From Desulfobulbus sp. (lineage in GTDB: Bacteria; Desulfobacterota; Desulfobulbia; Desulfobulbales; Desulfobulbaceae): a DNA stretch of 48,133 bases. The stretch is taken from contig QZJD01000029.1 of assembly GCA_003604995.1 (NCBI GenBank), positions 1-48,133 of the forward strand. Reading direction: 5' to 3'. The notes under the pieces were generated by a model. The model was given only the letters and a program-made list of their open reading frames with translations, did no database searches and was not told the origin of the DNA. The position numbers and the translations under genes are program-made. Position 1 is the stretch's first letter; every line of letters starts with the position of its first letter. This document shows positions 18,235-25,071 of this stretch, piece after piece.

Positions 18235-18552
18235 TCAGATGGGCGGGGCGATGGTGACCAGGATGCGCATGTCGGTGTCGGCCCGCACCCCGTGCGGTTC
18301 CCGGATGTCGGAGACCAGGATGTCGCCGGTCTTGGCCGGGATGACCGCGTCGTTGTCGCCGAGAAAGGCGCCGCTGCCTTCGACCACGTGGATGCTCACC
18401 TGGCCGTCCAGGTCATGGGCGTGCACCGGAAAGATCCTGCCGGCGGCGATGTTGAAGTTGATGATTTTGAAAAACTCGGATTCATGCAGGACGAAGTTTT
18501 TCATGCCCAGCGGGTTGAAGGCGCGGGTCTCGGAAAGGTCGACTTTTTTCAT
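18235..18552 (-). CDS. Small cupin-domain protein
   Basis: A 105-residue single cupin barrel. The first motif contains PVHAHDLDGQVSIHVVEGSGAFL, with two His and a Gln/Glu-type position, and the second contains EPHGVRADTDM. Such small stand-alone cupins bind a metal and act as sensors, isomerases or dioxygenases; the substrate cannot be told. An excellent ribosome site (AGGAGGAG) precedes the ATG at 18552. The next gene upstream on this strand, a deaminase, is about 260 bases away, so it is probably transcribed alone. A GC hairpin (CCCGCC/GGCGGG) directly after the stop lacks a T-run. Confidence 0.85.
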   Translation of the reverse strand: MKKVDLSETRAFNPLGMKNFVLHESEFFKIINFNIAAGRIFPVHAHDLDGQVSIHVVEGSGAFLGDNDAVIPAKTGDILVSDIREPHGVRADTDMRILVTIAPPI

Positions 18553-18813
18553 GGCTCCTCCTGGATGGTGCGTGAAGTGGCGGCATTCACCGCCGTTGCT
18601 CCCTGGGATACCATATTGTAGTGGAACCGCGCGGCAAAAAGCAAGGGCGAGAGGAATGAGTCACTGATCCACTGAGGCTCATTTTCCCCTGCGCGGGCCA
18701 GGGAATGGGTCGTTATTATTGCCGCCCCAGCGCCGCTGCCGGGGGCTGCGACGAGCAAGTCTTCCTTGGCAAAAGCGATCCATGGCTGCGGTGACCTTCA
18801 GGCGCTTCGGCTC

Positions 18814-19263
18814 TTACGGGGCAGGCTCCGCGCCGATATCTTCATTCCACAGCACCGGATTATCGCGAATAAACGTTTCCATGAGTCGGCGGCACTCCGG
18901 GTTATCGAGAACCGTCACCTCCACTCCCCGTGAGCGTACATACTCCTCCGGCCCGCGAAACGTACGGTTCTCGCCGATAACCACTTTGGGAATGCCGTAG
19001 AGGAGAATCGCCCCGCTGCACATATCGCAGGGCGACAGGGTCGAGTACAGGGTTGCCCGGCGATAATCGCTCGCCTTGCGCCGGCCGGCATTTTCCAGGC
19101 AGTCCATCTCGGCATGCAATATCGGGCTTCCGTTTTGCACCCGCCGGTTGTGGCCGCGGCCGACTATGCGGCCGTCAAGAACGAGCACCGAGCCGATGGG
19201 AATCCCGCCCTCGGCCGCCCCTTTTTTGGCTTCCGCAATGGCGGCAGCCAGAAACGCATCCAT
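18814..19263 (-). CDS. Fcy1-type zinc cytosine deaminase
   Basis: A 149-residue member of the CMP/dCMP deaminase fold. Zinc ligands are in LHAEMD (His50, with catalytic Glu52) and LSPCDMCSGAI (Cys79, Cys82). The whole protein resembles yeast cytosine deaminase Fcy1: GIPIGSVLV, GRGHNRRVQ, TLYSTLSPCDMC, AILLYGIPKVVIGEN and the C-terminal WNEDIG, which matches the Fcy1 WFEDIG ending. This type converts cytosine to uracil and differs from the bacterial amidohydrolase CodA. Related enzymes act on guanine or other bases, so the substrate is probable rather than certain. The ATG at 19263 aligns with the family start; no strong ribosome site is seen. Confidence 0.85.
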   Translation of the reverse strand: MDAFLAAAIAEAKKGAAEGGIPIGSVLVLDGRIVGRGHNRRVQNGSPILHAEMDCLENAGRRKASDYRRATLYSTLSPCDMCSGAILLYGIPKVVIGENRTFRGPEEYVRSRGVEVTVLDNPECRRLMETFIRDNPVLWNEDIGAEPAP

Positions 19264-19351
19264 ATTTTGTTCTACCGTAATAATGCAGGTTCAGAGCCGT
19301 CTTCCCCGCTGGAAGAATGGATAGCCAGGTCACCGGCCATCAGCGGGGCGG

Positions 19352-19531
19352 TCATTTTTCCGAAAACGTCCAGATCGCCTTTTCCAGTGCACGGTTGAAT
19401 TCATCCGGGCGATCCAGGATCAGGAAATGATCCGCCCTCTCCGGGACAATGGCCTGGCACGAAAACATATGGCGTCTGTTTGCCTCATAGTCAACGGGCC
19501 ACAGGTCTCCTTGCGGGGTTATGACCTGGAT
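19352..19531 (-). pseudogene. C-terminal remnant of an alpha/beta hydrolase
   Basis: About 60 codons read like the end of an alpha/beta-hydrolase: IQVITPQGDLWPVDYEANR, a short linker, then ADHFLILDRPDEFNRALEKAI. HF(L/M)xLxxPxEFN is the usual surrounding of the catalytic histidine. Nothing upstream continues the fold (no nucleophile elbow GxSxG, no oxyanion loop), so this looks like a decayed fragment. The open frame continues upstream to 19570 without homology. It could instead be a short independent gene, but no ribosome site supports that. Confidence 0.5.
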
Positions 19532-19636
19532 CATCATGGAATTGTATAATGAATATGAAGAATGTCGCAAACCTTTTCAACATATGACCGTATGGTATGT
19601 GCTCTTTCCTGGTTAGAGGGATTGCGACGGTGCCGA

Positions 19637-20797
19637 TCAAAGGATCGGCGGGTTTTTTCGGAGTTCGGTCAGGGGGTAGTGGGTGCCGCGCCAGTCGATG
19701 CCGTCGTTGGCCAGGGTGGTCAGCATGCCCCGAAGGATGATGTAGATGTTCAGGTAGGGGGTGAGCAGCGCCAGGGGAACGGTTCCCAGGGAAGCCCCGG
19801 TGAGGCGGCGGCCCCAGGCAAAGGAGAAGAGGCGGACAGCCACGGCGAGCAGGCAGAAGAGCCGGGGCCAGCCGGTGAAGAGCAGCGCGCCCCAGGGCGG
19901 CAGGACGGTCAGGAGCCCGGCCAGCAGGACGGCGGCCAGGGCGAGCGGCACCCGGAAGGCGAACAGGGCGAAGATGTTCTTCATCAGGCCCCGGATCATC
20001 TCGCCGGGCGATCCATACCAGCGGACCTGGAGATGGTCATAGCCGCTCAGGCAGTCCTGGCGGCAGCCCGCCCCTTTGATGACCTTGCCCAGCATGATGT
20101 CGTCGATGGGGTGCATGCGGACCGCGCCATGGCCGCCGACGGCATGGTAGGCGGAGCTGCGCACCAGGTTGAAGGCGCCGACCCCCATGAAGTTTTTCCG
20201 CTTGGGCTCCCGCGCCAGCCAGGGACGGAAGAGCAGGAGCAGGCCGCCGCCGGCATCGGTGATCATCGCGTTGAGCAGGCTGCCGCTGGCGATGTTGCGG
20301 AAGATCAGGGAGAGGTGGTCCAGGCCTTCCTCCACCATCAGGGTCATGGCCCGGGCCAGGGTGGACGTTTCGAAATGGATATCGGCGTCGGTGAACAGGA
20401 GGTATTCGCCGGTCGCTGTCCCGGCGCCCCGGTGCAGGGCATGGGTCTTGCCGAGCCAGCCCGCGGGCAGTTCGCTGATGGTCAGGACGCGCAGCCGGGG
20501 GTGCTCTCGCAGCAGCCGGGCCAGGATCTCACCGGTCCGGTCGGTGGAACGGTCGTTGATGACGATCAGTTCCAGGTGCGCGTAGTCCAGGGCGAGCAGG
20601 GTGCGCAGGGCCGGTTCGATGGTCGCCTCCTCGTTGCAGGCCGGGACGATCACCGAGACCAGGGGCTGCTTTTCCGGGGAAAGCGGGGGGACGGCGGCCA
20701 GGCTGCGCATCTTCCGCGCGCCCAGGATGACCACCGCCAGGGCGTACAGGTTGGCGAGGAAGAGCAGGGCGGTGAGCAGCAGCAGGACGGAGGACAT
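19637..20797 (-). CDS. Membrane glycosyltransferase, GT2 family
   Basis: A 386-residue GT-A enzyme with an N-terminal membrane segment (about residues 3-25). The catalytic domain has VSVIVPACNEEATIEPALRT, VINDRSTDRTGEIL, LFTDADIHF (the DxD metal site) and HPIDDIMLGKVIKGAG. Three or four C-terminal membrane helices follow. This build is typical of polyprenyl- or carotenoid/hopanoid-linked GT2 transferases (CrtQ- or HpnB-like), and the ending WRGTHYPLTELR also occurs in them. The lipid acceptor cannot be fixed because no carotenoid or hopanoid gene is adjacent. The ATG at 20797 is preferred over a TTG at 20809. It is divergent from the repeat-protein gene at 20944. Confidence 0.85.
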   Translation of the reverse strand: MSSVLLLLTALLFLANLYALAVVILGARKMRSLAAVPPLSPEKQPLVSVIVPACNEEATIEPALRTLLALDYAHLELIVINDRSTDRTGEILARLLREHPRLRVLTISELPAGWLGKTHALHRGAGTATGEYLLFTDADIHFETSTLARAMTLMVEEGLDHLSLIFRNIASGSLLNAMITDAGGGLLLLFRPWLAREPKRKNFMGVGAFNLVRSSAYHAVGGHGAVRMHPIDDIMLGKVIKGAGCRQDCLSGYDHLQVRWYGSPGEMIRGLMKNIFALFAFRVPLALAAVLLAGLLTVLPPWGALLFTGWPRLFCLLAVAVRLFSFAWGRRLTGASLGTVPLALLTPYLNIYIILRGMLTTLANDGIDWRGTHYPLTELRKNPPIL

Positions 20798-20943
20798 GTG
20801 CGGAGTCAATTTTTAGGGGGATGAGAAAAATTCCCGGAATTCGTTGGCCGGGGATCGCCTCTACCTTGCTTTCATCCTGAGAATAGCGGTATAATCACCC
20901 CGAAGCAATCTGAAAGATCCCCTGTCTGCACTGGAGATGCCCC

Positions 20944-22470
20944 ATGTTCACGGGAAACAACGTCTGTTTGCGCCCCTGTCGGCTCATCGTACTGCTCCTT
21001 GCCGCTCTGCTGTCTGCACCAAGCCTCCTGCACGCCGCGGTTTCCGTGGAGGGGACGCTGACCATTCCGGTGTCCGCCCCGGCTGGCGGGGTTTCCATCG
21101 AAGTGTTCCTGGAGGATGCCGATAGCTTATCGTATACGGCAATTACCGTGGATATTTCCGGGGGCGGGACATCGGCTTCTTATTCCCTGGCTGGTGATTA
21201 TACCAATGCCACGGTCCGTTATTATTGTCTCTCCAACTGCGGCGATATCTACCCCGCGGGCTATCTCTCCGACACCGGTATTTCGTACAAGTGGACGGAG
21301 GCCAGGACCTTCATCGGCATCAACTCCGGGGTCAATATCAATCTTCCCGCGGGCTACCGGGTGACCGGCCAGGTCAGCCTCCCTGTTTCCCAGACCGCGG
21401 CCACTGATATCACCCTTGAGCTCAATGCCTATGACCAGGACTTCTATACGGTCAGCGATTGGCAGTATATTCCGGCAGGCGGCACCACCGTGGCCTATTC
21501 CCTTCTGCTGCCCCCGGCCCCGACCCAGACCTGGGTGGTGGAATATGTCGTCACCGGCGGCGGGCAGAACAAATACTTTCCCACCGGCTATTACGACAAT
21601 TACGGCCTCTCCTCGACCTACCGGTATGACCTGGCCGACAGGCTCAACGGCTCCCAGGCCTATTCCGGGATCAACCTGGTCCTGATCTATGCGAACACCG
21701 TCACCGGCACGGTCGCCCTGCCCGACGGCCGGAAGGCGGATGCGGGCGGCATGGAGATCATCATGTATACCCGGAACCGCTTTGCCAACGGCGGCGACGA
21801 CAGTTTGTCCGTGTTCATTCCCGAGGGGGGGAGCAGCGCTGTCTATACCCTGCTCATGCCCTCTGACATCGGCAGCTCCTGGGGGGTGCGCTACCAGTGC
21901 CGAAACTATTACTGCGGGGGCGGCCAGTATCTCAACCTGGGCTACTACGCCGGGCCGTCGGCGCCGACCGCCTTTTCCGACCCCGGGTACTGGCTGGGAG
22001 GCGGGTCGAATTACAGCAATGTCAACCTGACCCTGATCAAGGCGAAGAGCATTTACGGCAAGGTCACCCTGCCCAAGCCCGCCCCGTCCGGCGGGATCTT
22101 CATGCATGTGCAGGCCTATGACCCAAGCCCGGTGGTCGCGGGCTTTACCAGTTCCACCTTCACCATTCCGAAGGGCGGTACCTCGGCGAATTACAATGTG
22201 CAGGTGCCCGACGACACCAGCCTGTCCTGGCGGGTCGGCTACCGGATCTTCTCCTCCAATACCGGCTATGTCCCGCTGGGCTACTACACCCTGACCGGCA
22301 CCACCCATATCGAGACCAGCGGCTCCCTGCTCGCGGGCGGGATTGATCACTACAATATCAACATGCAGGCCATCCCTGACCGGGACAATGACGGCATCCC
22401 GGATTCCATCGACCCGGTGAACAACATCATGAACCCGGGAGTTTTGCTGCTGCTGCGCAATACACCCTGA
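20944..22470 (+). CDS. Secreted four-repeat protein with calcium-loop tail, function unknown
   Basis: I do not recognise a named family. The 508-residue product has a signal peptide (hydrophobic core LIVLLLAALLSAPSLL, cleavage probably after LHA). Four tandem units of about 110-120 residues follow, near 32-130, 131-245, 246-370 and 371-485. Each begins with an I/V-x-G-x-V-x-LP strand, has a middle segment resembling IPxGGxSxxYxLxxP, then a Tyr/Gly-rich GYY region and an (I/V)N(L/M) strand. This suggests a string of beta-sandwich domains. The end carries DRDNDGIPDSID, a thrombospondin type 3-like calcium loop. No membrane anchor, LPXTG or PEP-CTERM signal was seen. It is divergent from the glycosyltransferase and followed by a strong terminator. 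Confidence 0.8.
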   Translation: MFTGNNVCLRPCRLIVLLLAALLSAPSLLHAAVSVEGTLTIPVSAPAGGVSIEVFLEDADSLSYTAITVDISGGGTSASYSLAGDYTNATVRYYCLSNCGDIYPAGYLSDTGISYKWTEARTFIGINSGVNINLPAGYRVTGQVSLPVSQTAATDITLELNAYDQDFYTVSDWQYIPAGGTTVAYSLLLPPAPTQTWVVEYVVTGGGQNKYFPTGYYDNYGLSSTYRYDLADRLNGSQAYSGINLVLIYANTVTGTVALPDGRKADAGGMEIIMYTRNRFANGGDDSLSVFIPEGGSSAVYTLLMPSDIGSSWGVRYQCRNYYCGGGQYLNLGYYAGPSAPTAFSDPGYWLGGGSNYSNVNLTLIKAKSIYGKVTLPKPAPSGGIFMHVQAYDPSPVVAGFTSSTFTIPKGGTSANYNVQVPDDTSLSWRVGYRIFSSNTGYVPLGYYTLTGTTHIETSGSLLAGGIDHYNINMQAIPDRDNDGIPDSIDPVNNIMNPGVLLLLRNTP

Positions 22471-22497
22471 GCGGCGGGGGACGCGCGCAAGAGGGTC

Positions 22498-22525
22498 GGG
22501 GCCGGAATGTTCCGGCCCTTTTTTT
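22498..22525 (+). terminator. Intrinsic terminator after the repeat-protein gene
   Basis: GGGCCGGAA and TTCCGGCCC form a perfect palindromic stem at 22498-22518, followed by seven T residues at 22519-22525. It ends the plus-strand transcript 28 bases after the stop. It lies directly beyond the convergent umuC stop. Confidence 0.9.
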
Positions 22526-23795
22526 ATTCCGCGGCCCGCACCTTCGGCAGTTCCTGCCAGCTGGTGGTGTAGGCGGGCGATTTGCGCTCCCGGCTCATTT
22601 GCCAGGGCCGCGTCTGACCCGAGGAGGCGTAGTGGAGAGTGTCCCGGCCCCAGCGGCGGTTGATCAGGTCCAGGGCAGCCATCACCGCCCGGTCCTCCCT
22701 GGGCGGACGATGGAACAGGCTCTGCTGGATCCGGTCGCCGGGGGTCAGCTCGGTGAGCATCACCCCGGCCTTCTGGTAGCCGTACCCCGGCCGGTAGATC
22801 CGGTCCAGGCCCCGCAGGGCCGCCTTGATCAGGAGCGGGGTCGAGGCGGTGGGCTGCGGCAGGCCGACCAGCAGACTCTCCGCGTGCTGGGGCAGGTCCG
22901 GACGGTGCGGGCTGGTGCGCAGGAACACATGCAGATTGGCGGCCGCCAGCCCTTCTTCTCTGAGTTTTTCGGCGGCGGTGGAGACATAACAGGAGACCGC
23001 CTCGCGCAGGTCGGTCAGCGAGGCGACCGGTTTGCGGAAGGAGCGGGAGCAGATCACCGACTTCCGGGGGGCCGGGGCCTGGTCCAGACCGATGCAGGGA
23101 ATGCCCCGCAGTTCCATGGCGGTACGCAGACCGGTGACCGACAGCCGCCGCCGGAGCCAGTCGTCATCGTGCCTGGCCAGATCCAGGGCGGTGAACACCC
23201 CCTCCCGGTTCAGTTTTTCCGAGAGCCGGCGGCCGATGCCCCAGACGTCCCCAACCTCCACCCCGGCCAGCAGGCGGTCCCGGTCGCTGCACGCGGTCAG
23301 GTCGAAGACCCCGCCATGGGCCGGGTTTTTCTTGGCGATCCGGCCCGCGATCTTGGCCAGGGTCCTGGTTGCCCCGATGCCGATGGAGACCGGGATGCCC
23401 ACATTTTGTTTGATGCGGTGCCGCAGGGCCAGGGCCTGATCGGTCAGGTTCGCGGCCGCGTTCTTCGGCAGGCGGAGGAAGGCCTCGTCGATGGAGTAGA
23501 TCTCCACCTCCGGTTCCATCTCCTGGAGGATCGCCATCACCCGCTGGGACAGGTCGCCGTACAGCGCGTAGTTGGAGGAGAAGACCTCCACCCCCTCCCG
23601 CTCGATGAGGGCACTGGTCTGGAAATAGGGCGCGCCCATGGCAATTCCTAACGCCTTGGCCTCGTTGGAGCGGGCGATGATGCAGCCGTCGTTGTTGGAC
23701 AGGACCACCACCGGCCGCCCTTCAAGTTCCGGCCGGAACAGCCGCTCGCAGGACACATAGAAATTGTTGCAGTCAACCAAGGCAAAGACGGTCAT
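22524..23795 (-). CDS. umuC: Y-family DNA polymerase V catalytic subunit UmuC
   Basis: A 423-residue translesion polymerase (E. coli UmuC 422). Catalytic motifs are ALVDCNNFYVSCERLF and the palm EIYSIDEAFLRL; DGCIIARSNEAKALGI and GIGATRTLAKIAGRIAKK are typical of the family. The C-terminal region (QQSLFHRP, LDLINRRWGRDTLHYASSG, WQMSRERKSPAYTTSW) is UmuC-specific and complete. With processed UmuD' it forms Pol V, used in SOS mutagenesis. The start at 23795 matches the family (MTVFALVDCNNFYVSCE). Unusually, the bases just before the ATG are a C-rich heptamer array (CCCAAA-ATG) with no Shine-Dalgarno, and umuD lies 477 bases upstream instead of overlapping. Confidence 0.96.
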   Translation of the reverse strand: MTVFALVDCNNFYVSCERLFRPELEGRPVVVLSNNDGCIIARSNEAKALGIAMGAPYFQTSALIEREGVEVFSSNYALYGDLSQRVMAILQEMEPEVEIYSIDEAFLRLPKNAAANLTDQALALRHRIKQNVGIPVSIGIGATRTLAKIAGRIAKKNPAHGGVFDLTACSDRDRLLAGVEVGDVWGIGRRLSEKLNREGVFTALDLARHDDDWLRRRLSVTGLRTAMELRGIPCIGLDQAPAPRKSVICSRSFRKPVASLTDLREAVSCYVSTAAEKLREEGLAAANLHVFLRTSPHRPDLPQHAESLLVGLPQPTASTPLLIKAALRGLDRIYRPGYGYQKAGVMLTELTPGDRIQQSLFHRPPREDRAVMAALDLINRRWGRDTLHYASSGQTRPWQMSRERKSPAYTTSWQELPKVRAAE

Positions 23796-24140
23796 TTTGG
23801 GTTTTGGGTTTTGGGTTTTAGGTTTCGGGTTTCGGGTTTCGGGTTTTGGGTTTCGGGTTTCGGGTTTCGGGTTTTGGGTTTTGGGTTTTGGGTTTTGGGT
23901 TTTAGGTTTTGGGTTTTGGGTTTTGGGTTTTGGGTTTTGGGTTTTGGGTTTTAGGTTTTAGGTTTTGGGTTTTGGGTTTTGGGTTTCGGGTTTCGGGTTT
24001 TGGGTTTCGGGTTTTAGGTTTCGGGTTTCGGGTTTCGGGTTTTGGGTTTTGGGTTTAGGTTTCGGGTTTTGGGTTTTGGGTTTTGAGTTTTGGGTTTTAG
24101 GTTTCGGGTTTTGGGTTTTAGGTTTCGGGTTTTGGGTTAG
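23795..24140 (+). repeat. Telomere-like heptanucleotide array (TTTNGGG)n inside umuDC
   Basis: About 346 bases consist almost entirely of 7-base units, roughly 49 of them. The variants are TTTTGGG, TTTCGGG and TTTTAGG, with a few slips such as a six-base unit near 24052 and a GAG in place of GGG near 24085. The plus strand is the G-rich strand; the umuDC transcript reads the C-rich strand. The first unit shares a base with the umuC start codon. Runs of GGG every seven bases meet the pattern for G-quadruplexes on the plus strand. Seven is not a multiple of three, so the open frames crossing the array are shadows. Confidence 0.95.
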
Positions 24141-24171
24141 GGGAGGATGTGGTGCCAGGATTGCTCGAAAT

Positions 24172-24264
24172 CTGCAACCTACAACCTGCAACCTGCAACC
24201 CGAAACCCGAAACCTGCTGCAACCCGAAACCCGAAACCCGAAACCTGCTGCAACCTGAAACCTC
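24172..24264 (-). repeat. Oppositely oriented heptamer block adjoining umuD
   Basis: These bases carry 7-base units GCAACCT and CGAAACC, the reverse complement of GGTTTCG-type units, so the G-rich strand here is the minus strand. The phrase CTGCTGCAAC...GAAACC recurs, showing a higher-order repeat. The block ends about eight bases after the umuD stop. Together with the larger plus-oriented array it forms a long imperfect inverted repeat around about 30 unique bases (24141-24171). Confidence 0.85.
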
Positions 24265-24272
24265 AAATCCGT

Positions 24273-24716
24273 TTAAAACTGGCGCACCACCCCGGTGACC
24301 ACGCCCCAGATCTCGCAGCCGTTTTCCTCGGTGAGGGGAATCGGCGGATAATTGGGGTTTTCGGCCACCAGGCGGGAGCCGTTTTTGTCGCGGACCAGGC
24401 GTTTCACGGTCAGTTCGCCGGCCACCACCGCGATGACGATCCGGCCGCTCGCCGCTTCCAGGGAGCGGTCGACGATGAGGATGTCGTTGTGCTGGATACC
24501 GGCTCCGACCATGGAGTCGCCTGCCACCCGGACAAAAAAGGTGGCGGCCGGGTGCCTGATCAGGAGGTCGTTGAGGTCCAAGGTCCGGTCCACGTAGTCT
24601 TCCGCCGGGGAAGGGAAGCCGGCGGAAACGCCGCTCAGAAACAGGGGGCGCGCCACCCGGCCCTTCCGCTCCACGCCGTACACGGCCGCTATGCTTGCAT
24701 CTGTCCGAAGGGTCAT
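24273..24716 (-). CDS. umuD: UmuD, SOS self-processing peptidase S24 subunit of Pol V
   Basis: A 147-residue LexA/UmuD-like protein (E. coli UmuD 139). The autocleavage site is SAGFPSP (Ala32-Gly33). The catalytic serine is in VAGDSMVGAGI (Ser68) and the lysine in LTVKRLVRD (Lys105). RecA-stimulated removal of the N-terminus yields UmuD', the partner of UmuC. There is no DNA-binding domain, so it is not LexA. The ATG at 24716 overlaps the last codons of the decayed four-helix-bundle gene (ATGA) and has no clear ribosome site. I found no recognisable SOS box in the 350 bases upstream, so its regulation may have been altered by the insertion there. Confidence 0.93.
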   Translation of the reverse strand: MTLRTDASIAAVYGVERKGRVARPLFLSGVSAGFPSPAEDYVDRTLDLNDLLIRHPAATFFVRVAGDSMVGAGIQHNDILIVDRSLEAASGRIVIAVVAGELTVKRLVRDKNGSRLVAENPNYPPIPLTEENGCEIWGVVTGVVRQF

Positions 24717-24995
24717 GGGTGTTGTTCGGGGTCGGGGTCGATCGGATTAGTCCGGTAGTCTCCAGCCGTCTCATGAACGGCATACCCCCGCTGGCCGAGT
24801 CTGGTCAGCATCGCCACGATCCGGTCAAGCACTGCCTTTGCCTTCGGCGATATTCAGCGGGATAGCCTGCGACGCGCGAAGGAGTTGGTCTTTCGCGTTG
24901 CGATGTCCTTTCAACCTTTCGCAAAAGCGGTACGCCTAGCCGACATATTCGATGGCCGCACGGTACACATCGAGTTTTTCATGGCCAAAACCCAT
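24713..24995 (-). pseudogene. Decayed four-helix-bundle (23S rRNA intervening-sequence type) protein gene
   Basis: Translation from the ATG at 24995 gives GFGHEKLDVYRAAIEYVG, then a TAG at 24936-24938. The same frame continues AYRFCERLKGHRNAKDQLLR and ASQAIPLNIAEGKG, after which a TGA occurs near 24830. A shifted frame gives LDRIVAMLTRLGQRGYAV and runs to a TGA overlapping umuD. These are the beginning, middle and end of the bacterial four-helix-bundle family found in 23S rRNA intervening sequences and related to the Avd accessory protein of diversity-generating retroelements. The gene has one nonsense change (codon 20, Trp or similar to stop) and a deletion of about 25-35 codons with a frame change. 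It is bounded by short hexamer repeats. Confidence 0.8.
24726..24744 (+). repeat. Short hexamer repeat, left side of the four-helix-bundle remnant
   Basis: TCGGGG-TCGGGG-TCGATC-G, about three hexamer units, G-rich on the plus strand. It is the inverted counterpart of the C-rich array at 25007-25040. It lies within the 3' end of the decayed gene, coding DPDP-like residues. Confidence 0.6.
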
Positions 24996-25006
24996 AGCGT
25001 TCCTTT

Positions 25007-25040
25007 CGACCCCGATACCGATACCGACTCCGACCCCGAT
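25007..25040 (-). repeat. Short hexamer repeat, right side of the four-helix-bundle remnant
   Basis: CGACCC-CGATAC-CGATAC-CGACTC-CGACCC-CGAT on the plus strand, nearly six 6-base units. It sits just upstream of the decayed gene's start codon and inverted with respect to the units at 24726-24744, so the remnant is flanked by inverted hexamer arrays. Confidence 0.75.
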
Positions 25041-25071
25041 TTGTTTGCGAATTTGGTAAAGTCCTCCTATT

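Noticed and set aside
23795-24140. True telomere or chromosome end
   Set aside because: The array is internal, flanked by the umuC and umuD genes in normal order, and the unit is mixed in type. Only the resemblance to plant-type TTTAGGG remains.
23795-24264. CRISPR array
   Set aside because: Units are 7 bases with no spacers, and there are no cas genes in the window.
23764-24266. Open frames across the heptamer array (repeating Phe-Trp-Val-Leu-Gly on plus, Pro-Lys-Thr-Gln-Asn on minus)
   Set aside because: Seven-base repeats without a stop stay open in any frame; there is no ribosome site and no non-repeat coding content.
24273-24716. LexA repressor
   Set aside because: The peptidase part is intact but the N-terminal winged helix is absent, and it precedes umuC.
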